From Atopobium sp. UBA6362 (GTDB lineage: Bacteria; Actinomycetota; Coriobacteriia; Coriobacteriales; Atopobiaceae): DNA of 21,454 bases. Positions 15,517 through 21,454 of the stretch are shown in pieces. Positions within the stretch are counted from its first letter, which is position 1. Each line of letters opens with the position of its first letter. The notes beneath the pieces are model-generated. The model was not told where the DNA came from. It searched no databases and worked only from the letters and a program-made list of their open reading frames with translations. The position numbers and the translations under genes are program-made. The DNA is taken from assembly GCA_002440065.1 (NCBI GenBank), contig DJRK01000131.1:12974-34427 (forward strand), read 5' to 3'.

Positions 15517-16701
15517 ATGGAAACCTGCATCTGCGACATATCGGCTCTCCGGTTTTGGCGCACGCCACCGGTTGTTCGTCTCTTGGCCACCAGCCAAGAG
15601 TACGGAACAGCCTGGGAATCGCTCATTGACGAGGCTCAAGCAACATCCCTTCATACCTCGCTTCTAGAAGAACTCCCGACCTGCCGCTCATTCGCCACCG
15701 GCCCCCAATGGCGGCACGCGAAGGGTCATGCCCAAAATCTACGCAATAGCTTTCTTCTCTTTGCGCCTAGCCTTGATGCTCCTATCGATATCCTGGTCAC
15801 CACCTCCGCCGAGCGCAGAAAATCGAGTCTCATAACTCCGCGTCTTTGGTCCGGCGATATCGCTGCCGAATCGATAGTTCCCATTGCGGACGGTCTCTGC
15901 GTCGCCTCGCCCGCTTTCGCTCTTCAGCAAGTCATTGCCCGGGTCGGTCTCGTCCGTGGCCTCATGATGGCATCCGAGCTCTGCGGCTCCTTCGCAGTTT
16001 ACGAACCTCCGAGGTGCATCTCCTCGCTCCTAGAGGGCCTCATCAACTCCCCCGACCCCCTCGTCGCACGGAAAGCGCACAAGGCTCTTCGACAACAGGG
16101 CGGGTGGGAACCCCTCATCGAATCGAATCGCCTCACCGGCCTTTGGTCTCGCCCTGCTTTACTTGAGCCGCATGAGCTTGAGCGCATAAGCGAGACAGGA
16201 GGGTCGGCACGCGGGAGGGCCACTTCCCTTAAAGTAGCGTCCCTCGTGAAACCGGGAGCCGCCTCTCCCCTTGAGGCTCAAGCCGGCATCCTGCTCGGTC
16301 TCTCCCGACGCCTCGGCGGCGAGGGGTTCCTTGATTTCGAGTTCAACAAACGGATCTCGCTTTCGCCGGCGGCCAAGCTTCTTGGAGGAAAGGCCGAGTG
16401 CTACTGCGACTTGTTCTTCGAGAACTCAGGCTTGGACATCGAGTGCCAGGGAAAGCTCGTTCACGATAACGAGTCCAGCTTCATTTCCGACTTCAACCGC
16501 TCTGCCGCATTGGAAGAAATGGGGATCAACGTGCTCTTCGCAAGCCACGAGATTCTGTCGAGCCCCCGCCGATTCGATGCCTTTGCCGGTCTCGTCGCGA
16601 AGAAACTCAATATCGCACGGCCAAAGCAGACCGACACGCACGCGAAGGCCGCGACCAAGCTACGTGCCGAGCTCTTCAGCGACTGGCGACGCCTCTTCTA
16701 G
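15517..16701 (+). CDS. AbiEi-like / PD-(D/E)XK-fold hypothetical protein in a hairpin-flanked cassette
   Basis: The 394-residue protein resembles a hypothetical-protein family that I associate with Coriobacteriia. The first half has AbiEi-antitoxin-like features: the N-terminus CDISALRFWRTPP, then LCVASPAFALQQVIARVG and ELCGSFAVYEPP. A conserved joint (PGAASPLEAQAGILLGL, about 246-262) leads to a C-terminal domain like DUF559/Vsr nucleases. There Asp298 in CDLFF and the E309-CQGK segment could be the PD-(D/E)XK acid-acid-lysine set. AbiEi proteins are DNA-binding antitoxins of type IV systems, but no AbiEii toxin is adjacent. There is no ribosome site; TAGCGT (15505-15510) ends six bases before the ATG, the geometry of a leaderless mRNA. 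Base composition looks lower in GC than its neighbours, suggesting transfer. Family recognition is fair; nuclease activity is inference. Confidence 0.75.
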   Translation: METCICDISALRFWRTPPVVRLLATSQEYGTAWESLIDEAQATSLHTSLLEELPTCRSFATGPQWRHAKGHAQNLRNSFLLFAPSLDAPIDILVTTSAERRKSSLITPRLWSGDIAAESIVPIADGLCVASPAFALQQVIARVGLVRGLMMASELCGSFAVYEPPRCISSLLEGLINSPDPLVARKAHKALRQQGGWEPLIESNRLTGLWSRPALLEPHELERISETGGSARGRATSLKVASLVKPGAASPLEAQAGILLGLSRRLGGEGFLDFEFNKRISLSPAAKLLGGKAECYCDLFFENSGLDIECQGKLVHDNESSFISDFNRSAALEEMGINVLFASHEILSSPRRFDAFAGLVAKKLNIARPKQTDTHAKAATKLRAELFSDWRRLF

Positions 16702-16725
16702 GCCATTCGTCGACCCTTTGCCGAG

Positions 16726-16855
16726 CAAAGTCCGAGATTTGTTTGATTTAGACGGAACATGCAAGTATAGCCGCCTCTTTTCGAGGCTATGTGCCCTCGA
16801 AAAGAGGCGGCTATACCCATCAAACCCAGACAAATCAAACAAATCTCGGACTTTG
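16726..16855. repeat. Nested-hairpin element, copy 2 (130 bp)
   Basis: Terminal inverted repeats of 24 bases (16726-16749 and 16832-16855, beginning CAAAGTCCGAGATTTG) are perfectly complementary. Inside them is a second perfect inverted repeat of 21 bases (16765-16785 and 16796-16816, starting GTATAGCCGCC) with a 10-base loop. Folded, this gives a long two-storey hairpin. It sits between the convergent ends of the AbiEi-like ORF (16701) and the signal peptidase gene (16879), so it may end transcription from both sides, though no long T-run follows. It is a homologue of the element at 15343-15474. Confidence 0.9.
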
Positions 16856-16878
16856 TGCCGCACCGACTGCCCGGAGAC

Positions 16879-17559
16879 CTAATCCTGCGGCTTTCGCTCC
16901 TCTGAGCCATCGTCGGACGAAGCCACGACGTCCTCGGAATCCGCGTCACCGTCCTGCTCCTGCGCGCGCTTCTCGCGAATTTGGCGCACCGCCTCGCGAA
17001 GCGCCTCCTCGTCCTCGGCCTTGGCCACGGCGGCTGCGGCCTTCACGGACCGGCGCACCTCGACCACCACGAGCACGATGAGCGGCACCACAATCACGGG
17101 AAAAAAGACCAGCGGGTTCGAGAGGAGCGACGCCAGCACGCCTATCGCGGCGGAAACCCACACCACGCGCCCCACGATGTTCTGCGGGTACACCGGGTCG
17201 AGGTCCTCGACCGCGTTCGCGTCGCCCTTGGTCTTGAAGTATCGCTGGCCGGACGCATCCTCGCACACCTCCGAGATACGGTGGGTATTGAGCGCGCCGT
17301 CGAGGGACGAGTTCTCCGTCACCTTGAAGGTAATGACGTCGCCCACCTGCAGCTCGTTCGAGTCGACCTGCTGCACGACCACGAGGGAGTGCACCGGGAT
17401 CGCCGGCTCCATACTCCCCGTGAGCGTGCGGAGGAAACTGTACCCGCAGATGCTCGGCACGTCTCCCCCGCCGGTGAACACCACGCGAAGAAGCACGATG
17501 AGCGCGGCCACGATGACCACCGTGGCCAACGCGTTGATTGCGCGCAGAACGTATTTCAT
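16879..17559 (-). CDS. Signal peptidase I, ER/archaeal (SipW) type
   Basis: The 226-residue S26B-family serine protease removes signal peptides on the outer face of the membrane. It has an N-terminal membrane segment (about 8-29) and the catalytic serine Ser49 in RTLTGSMEP. ER-type enzymes use histidine instead of lysine as base, and His93 in LNTHRISEV fits that role. The conserved TKGDANAVEDLDPV box (110-123) and GRVVW follow. A second membrane stretch (about 135-168) leads to a cytosolic charged tail (170-226) with acidic and basic heptad-like helix, longer than usual. The start overlaps the stop of the upstream coiled-coil gene as ATGA, so the two are translationally coupled. SipW-type enzymes often serve dedicated surface or matrix substrates; none is visible in the window. 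It is distinct from the housekeeping Lys-type LepB. Confidence 0.9.
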   Translation of the reverse strand: MKYVLRAINALATVVIVAALIVLLRVVFTGGGDVPSICGYSFLRTLTGSMEPAIPVHSLVVVQQVDSNELQVGDVITFKVTENSSLDGALNTHRISEVCEDASGQRYFKTKGDANAVEDLDPVYPQNIVGRVVWVSAAIGVLASLLSNPLVFFPVIVVPLIVLVVVEVRRSVKAAAAVAKAEDEEALREAVRQIREKRAQEQDGDADSEDVVASSDDGSEERKPQD

Positions 17560-19676
17560 CGCGCGTCGTCCCCATAGTTCTCGGGATCTCCCGGCTCCTC
17601 GGGATTCTCGCCGTGGCGAATCTTCTGGAGCAGGTAGTGGCCGAGGCTGTTGCTCTCGGCACGGCGCTGCGCGCGGTCGCGCTCGCGCTTCGCGCGCTCC
17701 AGTTCCGCACGAAGTTCCCCGAGCTCCTCGTCGGCCTTGGCGTGTGCGGCCGCAAGAGCCTCTTCGCGCGCCTTCTCGGCATCCGCCTGAGCTGCGGCAA
17801 GCTCGGAGCAGGCGTCCTCAAGCGCCCGGGCGAGGGCCGCCTCGGCATCGACCGCGCGCTTCTCGGCCGCGACTTGGGACTTCCTCGCCTGGTCGACCTT
17901 GGCGTCGGCCTCGCCCCGCGCCTTCGCGATGCTCGCCTCGGCTTCTTCGCGAGCGGCTCGGGCATTCTCGGCAGCCACGGCGCGAGCGGCATCTACCTGC
18001 AGCTTCGCCTTTTCCTTTGCGTCCGCCGCCTCTTGGCGAGCCGCCTCTGCGTCTACCCGGGTGGCTTCCAGCTGCGTCGCGGCCTCCGCCTTTGCGGCGG
18101 CGACCTGGGCCTCGGCATCGTCCCGGGCGGCCTTCGCAGCAGCCTCCGCCTCCGCTTTGGCGGCCTCGATCTGGCTCGCGGCATCGGCCTGTGCTGCAGC
18201 GACCTGCGCATCCGCGCGCTCCTGCGCGGCGGCAGCCTTATCGGCCGCGCGCTTGTCGGCGGCCTCGACGCGCGCCGACGCCTCGGCCTCCGCGGCGGAG
18301 ACGCGGTCCTCGGCCTCGCTTCTCGCCGCGCTCACACTCGCCTCGGCCTCGGCCACAGCCGCCGTACGTGCCTCCTCGGCGTCCTTGGCCGCGGCGCGCG
18401 CGTCCTCGGCGTCGCCCTTCGCCTCTTCGCACGCGGCCTCGGCCACCTGCGCGCGTTGCGTCAGCTCCACCTCGCGGGTCTTGGCCATGTCGACCTCGTC
18501 CAAAAGGTCGTCACGCTCGTCGGTCAGGGCGTTTACCTGCACCTTCCACGCGCGCAGCTGGTCCTCGAGCTCGGCCCGCTCGGCCTTCTCCTTCTTCAGG
18601 GCCTCCTCGGCGTCGAGCTGCGCCTGCGTGACCTCCTCCACAAAGACGCGCCTGATTTCCACGTCCTCGATGTCGGGGCTGTCTACGACCTCTTCCTTGA
18701 TCTTCTTGACGAACTTGGGCGCGATGGGCTCGCGATGGGTGCTCTCGACCTCGTCGAGCGCGCGCTCGTCCTCGGTCAGGCTCTTGAAGACGGTGTAGTT
18801 GTTCACGAGGTTGGTGTACATCTGCACCATGTACTCGTCGTCGAACGCCATCTCGGAGTCCTCGACGTCGATGGTGTAGCCCACCTTGTCGTAGCGCTCC
18901 ATGAACTGCCACAGCTCGTAGCACTTACGGTAGTTCGGATCCTTCATGATGAGGTTCGTGCGCTGGATCGGGCTCCGCACCTTGGCGCAGCCGGCCATGA
19001 TCTGGCAGAACGAGGCGTTCCTCAGTGCCATGACCAGACGCCTCACGCGGTCGATCCGCATAAAGACGTCCATGTTGTCGGCGTCGTTCTCGGCGAAGTT
19101 CTGGCGGTCCTTGACCGTCATCTCGACGTTGTACTCGATCTCCTCGTATGCGTCGTCGATCTTCGAGTGCATCTTGAAGCGGTTGCGGACCTCGTTGCCG
19201 GTCGACCAGAAGATCACGTCGGTGCGCTTGTCCACAAAGGTCAGGAGCCGCTGAATCAGGTGGTAGATGAAGCGGTTCTCGTAGAGGTCGTACGTCTGGA
19301 CCGGCGTCACGTTGAGGATGCGGGTCGGATGGACCTCGCCGTCGTCGGACGGGGCGAGGAACTGCGTGTTCTGGCTCAGGTGGCGCACCGAGTCCGCGCT
19401 GATCTTCTTCGCGAGCGAGATCGGCACGACCTCTTCCTCGGTCTTGATGAAGCTGCGCGGCTTCTCGATGATCGTGTTGATCGCGTCGAGCGAGTCCTCG
19501 ATACGGCTGATCCACTCCTCGTCGACCTTCTTGACCAGGACCTCGCGCTTCTGCTCGAGCTCGGTATCGGACGCGCGCGCCATCTCGTACAGGTAGCGGA
19601 AATACCGGTCATCGGCCTGGATCGGCTCCATCTGCTCCGAGAAGCTGTTGTAGAGGTCTTGAATCGTGTCAGACAT
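17556..19676 (-). CDS. DUF2357 (McrC-like) protein with a long alanine-rich coiled coil and no visible nuclease
   Basis: The 706-residue protein has three parts. Residues 1-100 are helical. Residues about 98-300 look like the DUF2357 domain of McrC-type partners: VRHLSQNTQFL, HPTRILNVTPVQTYDLYENRF (116-136, with the YENRF hallmark), SPIQRTNLIMKDPNYRKCYELWQF (235-258). From about 345 to 675 runs a continuous Ala/Glu/Arg-rich coiled coil, followed by a short polar tail. In McrC homologues a PD-(D/E)XK nuclease follows DUF2357; I find no D...E-x-K motif set here, so the coil seems to have replaced it. There is no signal peptide or membrane segment. The ATG at 19676 has GGGAGC upstream. It lies 87 bases after the McrB-like ATPase gene and overlaps the signal peptidase gene by four bases. 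It is probably the scaffold or effector partner of the ATPase. DUF2357 assignment is by eye, fairly sure. Confidence 0.75.
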   Translation of the reverse strand: MSDTIQDLYNSFSEQMEPIQADDRYFRYLYEMARASDTELEQKREVLVKKVDEEWISRIEDSLDAINTIIEKPRSFIKTEEEVVPISLAKKISADSVRHLSQNTQFLAPSDDGEVHPTRILNVTPVQTYDLYENRFIYHLIQRLLTFVDKRTDVIFWSTGNEVRNRFKMHSKIDDAYEEIEYNVEMTVKDRQNFAENDADNMDVFMRIDRVRRLVMALRNASFCQIMAGCAKVRSPIQRTNLIMKDPNYRKCYELWQFMERYDKVGYTIDVEDSEMAFDDEYMVQMYTNLVNNYTVFKSLTEDERALDEVESTHREPIAPKFVKKIKEEVVDSPDIEDVEIRRVFVEEVTQAQLDAEEALKKEKAERAELEDQLRAWKVQVNALTDERDDLLDEVDMAKTREVELTQRAQVAEAACEEAKGDAEDARAAAKDAEEARTAAVAEAEASVSAARSEAEDRVSAAEAEASARVEAADKRAADKAAAAQERADAQVAAAQADAASQIEAAKAEAEAAAKAARDDAEAQVAAAKAEAATQLEATRVDAEAARQEAADAKEKAKLQVDAARAVAAENARAAREEAEASIAKARGEADAKVDQARKSQVAAEKRAVDAEAALARALEDACSELAAAQADAEKAREEALAAAHAKADEELGELRAELERAKRERDRAQRRAESNSLGHYLLQKIRHGENPEEPGDPENYGDDAR
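18009..18338 (-). repeat. Ten 33-bp (11-residue) repeats in the coiled-coil gene
   Basis: Residues 447-556 of the DUF2357/coiled-coil protein form ten consecutive 11-residue units of the type [QR]V-x-AA-x-AEA-x-x (for example QVAAAQADAAS, QIEAAKAEAEA, QVAAAKAEAAT, QLEATRVDAEA). The beta-branched or aliphatic position falls at 448, 459, 470, 492, 503, 525 and 536 without slippage, with Ala at 481 and 514. Hendecad spacing predicts a straight or slightly right-handed coiled coil rather than a normal heptad one. The repeat is diverged at DNA level, so it is not a recent slippage product. Confidence 0.8.
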
Positions 19677-19700
19677 GGTGCGCTCCCGTCAAGGCGAGGC

Positions 19701-19748
19701 GCGCCCCGGCCGCCCCTCCCGCAAAGAAGGACGAGCGGCCGGCGGCGC
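19701..19748 (-). repeat. Hairpin between the ATPase and DUF2357 genes
   Basis: CCGGCCGC (19706-19713) pairs with GCGGCCGG (19735-19742), extended outward by GCGCC/GGCGC (19701-19705 and 19744-19748) with a one-base bulge. The loop is 21 bases. It fills the 87-base spacer of an otherwise tight operon and lies 25 bases before the DUF2357 ATG. It may be an mRNA processing or partial termination site that adjusts the ratio of ATPase to coiled-coil protein. No T-run follows. Confidence 0.5.
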
Positions 19749-19763
19749 GTCCCGTCACAAGGC

Positions 19764-21452
19764 TTAGTAGAAGTTCTGAATGCGTCGCAGGTAAGAAACG
19801 CTGTCGGGCATGCCGCCCTCGCCGAAGGTCTTCTCGATGTAATCGATGAGGCCGCCGATCTCGTCCCGCACGAAGCTCACGTTCATGCTCTCGAACTTCT
19901 TCAGGACCTTGCGGGCGATGATGTAGTCCATGCCTCCGAGCTCCGTGCCGCCGCAGGCGACGTAGACCGGGATGAAGTCGTACATCTGCTTCATAATTCG
20001 GTTGCCGAAGGCCAGCTTGAAGCGGGTCTGGAGATACTGGTCCATCTTCTGCAGCTTCTCGAGCATCTCCTCCGAGATAACGTGCTCCACGCGCGCCCGC
20101 TGAAAGAGGTACTGCAGGTGCTCGGCCGTCACGTGAACGCGCGGCGTATCCGGGCACTCGAAGGCGTCGGCACGCTCGTTGAGCTCGATGGGGATGGCGC
20201 GGTCGTAGACCTTGTCCGTGATCGTGAACGTGGAGTCGTCGTTGTTCGCCGTGCCCACGAACCACAGGCTGTCGGGAATCGTGATCTTGCCGTCGTGGAG
20301 GTTCTTGGGGTCGCCCGCCCAGGCGGTCGGCACCAGGTCGAGCACCCACTCGTCGTGGGACGGCATCTCGAGGACGCTCAGGATCTCGGCGAAGTAGTAC
20401 TCGACGCGCGCGAGGTTCATCTCGTCCAGGACGATCGTGGACGGCGCCGCGGTGAGGCCCGCCTCATACGTCGCGCGCAGGAACTCGGTCTCGTTGAAGC
20501 GCTTGGAGAACTCGTTGAAGTAGCCCAGGATCTCCGTGCGGTCGCGGTAGGACGGCTGAACCGAGACGATCGTGGCGGGGTTGTCGAGGTAACGGCTGAA
20601 AGAATACGGCAGCGACGTCTTGCCGGTACCGGAGATGCCCTCGAGGATGAGGAGCTTCGAGGCGGCCATGCCGGCCACGTAGCGGCGCACGATCTCGGGC
20701 GTGTAGTACAGGTGCATCTCGCTGCACGCGAAGTTGCGGTAGCCGTCCACGAACTGCTCGAGCGTGATCGAGTCGTCGTACTCGGGCGGCACGAGGTCGC
20801 GGTACTTGAGGTCCACGAGGCTGAGCTTGGGGAAGCGGTTGGCCTGGGCGATCTCGCGCTCCTCGGCCTCCGTCTTCGCCTCGACCGTGGCCTTGGCCAT
20901 GGCTGCCGCGGCACCGGAGACGGACTCGGAGTCGAGCGAGAAGTTCGCCTTGCCGCCGGCGACGGCCACAGGCGCCCCACCGGCCGCGGCGCCCGCACCG
21001 GCGCCCGTCACGTTCGCGACCGTCGGGATCACGTCGTCCGTCAAGGCCGAGGCCCCCGCGTACGGGATGCGCTCGACGCCACCCATGGCGTTGACCTTGA
21101 GCGCCAGGAGCTTGTTCTTCTCGTCCATGAGGTCGAGGACTTGTTTGTTCAGGCGGCCGATCTCGCGGTAGAGCGCCTTGTTGGAGGAGTCGTCGCGCTT
21201 GATGTCGTGGTTCACCACCGCGCGGCGCACGAGGATGACCACGATGAGCACCGGCACGGCGATGAGCAGCAGGAAGAGGATCACGGCGCCGATCTTGCCC
21301 ACGATGTCGAACGTGTTGAAGTACGTGATGAAGATGCCCCAGTACTGGAGCCAGCCAAAGACCAGCAGGTTAAGGATGCTGTTGATCACATCGGCGATGT
21401 TGTACGCGACCTTGGCCAGCATCTCCCAAGCAAAACTCAGAAACTCGCTCAC
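19764..21452 (-). CDS. Membrane-anchored McrB-like AAA+ ATPase/GTPase (5' end at or beyond window edge)
   Basis: As read, 562 residues from GTG 21452, but the true start may lie beyond the window or at ATG 21422. The N-terminus has one or two hydrophobic segments (about 24-45 and a clear membrane helix at 52-77), then a basic stop-transfer (RRAVVNHDIKRDD), a short coiled coil (about 88-120) and an Ala/Gly-rich linker (133-170). From about 245 an AAA+ module of the McrB/DYN clade follows: Walker A GISGTGKT (272-279), Walker B TIVLDEMNLARVEYYFAEIL (339-358) with the McrB-type DEMNL, sensor segment VGTANNDDSTFTITDKV (399-415) and arginine R418. McrB proteins hydrolyse GTP and power an McrC partner; here the partner is the adjacent DUF2357 protein. 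No 5-methylcytosine-binding or EVE/YTH-like domain is visible; the membrane segment stands in its place. Confidence 0.85.
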   Translation of the reverse strand: MSEFLSFAWEMLAKVAYNIADVINSILNLLVFGWLQYWGIFITYFNTFDIVGKIGAVILFLLLIAVPVLIVVILVRRAVVNHDIKRDDSSNKALYREIGRLNKQVLDLMDEKNKLLALKVNAMGGVERIPYAGASALTDDVIPTVANVTGAGAGAAAGGAPVAVAGGKANFSLDSESVSGAAAAMAKATVEAKTEAEEREIAQANRFPKLSLVDLKYRDLVPPEYDDSITLEQFVDGYRNFACSEMHLYYTPEIVRRYVAGMAASKLLILEGISGTGKTSLPYSFSRYLDNPATIVSVQPSYRDRTEILGYFNEFSKRFNETEFLRATYEAGLTAAPSTIVLDEMNLARVEYYFAEILSVLEMPSHDEWVLDLVPTAWAGDPKNLHDGKITIPDSLWFVGTANNDDSTFTITDKVYDRAIPIELNERADAFECPDTPRVHVTAEHLQYLFQRARVEHVISEEMLEKLQKMDQYLQTRFKLAFGNRIMKQMYDFIPVYVACGGTELGGMDYIIARKVLKKFESMNVSFVRDEIGGLIDYIEKTFGEGGMPDSVSYLRRIQNFY

Positions 21453-21454
21453 GG

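Noticed and set aside
15343..16855. Possible CRISPR array, because the repeats recur
   Set aside because: Only two copies, over 1.2 kb apart, each a terminal inverted repeat; no regular spacers and no cas genes.
19764..21452. Classical McrB with a 5-methylcytosine DNA-binding domain
   Set aside because: The N-terminal 240 residues contain membrane helices, a short coil and a Gly/Ala linker, with no sign of a DNA-binding domain.

Overview
The window is GC-rich (roughly two thirds G+C by eye) and codes densely on both strands. Its gene content suggests an anaerobic, gut-type actinobacterium of the class Coriobacteriia (Collinsella/Olsenella-like). This assignment rests on codon use, the kdgK-eda and nadABC-niaR arrangements, and one ORF (15517-16701) that resembles a hypothetical-protein family I associate with Coriobacteriia. 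The genus is not settled by the sequence.

Layout. (1) 33-3107, minus strand: a 2-keto-3-deoxygluconate (KDG) module of sugar kinase (kdgK), KDPG aldolase (eda) and a stand-alone GltD-like flavin/Fe-S oxidoreductase. A divergent LacI-family regulator (3260-4324) sits across a spacer with two tandem GAAATCGATTT palindromes. (2) 4325-4853 has no convincing gene. (3) 4854-8412, minus strand: coaE, an overlapping lytic transglycosylase gene, and uvrB with its own promoter region and a possible SOS box. (4) A tRNA-Val(GAC) with promoter and terminator, then an M20/PepV-type dipeptidase on the plus strand. A bidirectional terminator separates the dipeptidase from a polytopic membrane protein of unknown function. 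(5) 11436-15191, minus strand: the de novo NAD operon nadA-nadB-nadC, ending with its presumed nicotinate-responsive repressor niaR, whose GTG start overlaps the nadC stop. (6) 15343-16855: a lower-GC islet. One plus-strand ORF (AbiEi-like N-terminal part, PD-(D/E)XK-like C-terminal part) is bracketed by two homologous 130-bp nested-hairpin elements in the same orientation. (7) 16879-21452, minus strand: a three-gene operon of a membrane-anchored McrB-like AAA+ ATPase, a DUF2357 (McrC-like) protein in which a long alanine-rich coiled coil stands where the nuclease would be, and an ER/SipW-type signal peptidase I coupled to it by an ATGA overlap.

How the genes fit together. Region 1 turns KDG, from uronate or pectin-type sugars, into pyruvate and glyceraldehyde-3-phosphate under LacI-type control. 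Region 5 makes nicotinate mononucleotide from aspartate and dihydroxyacetone phosphate and encodes its own feedback sensor.

The best candidate for an undescribed system is region 7. It looks like an McrBC derivative moved to the membrane, stripped of its recognisable nuclease and wired to a signal peptidase. The neighbouring hairpin-flanked nuclease-like ORF makes 15.3-21.4 kb look like an accessory region. The operon runs off the right edge, so upstream members may be missing.
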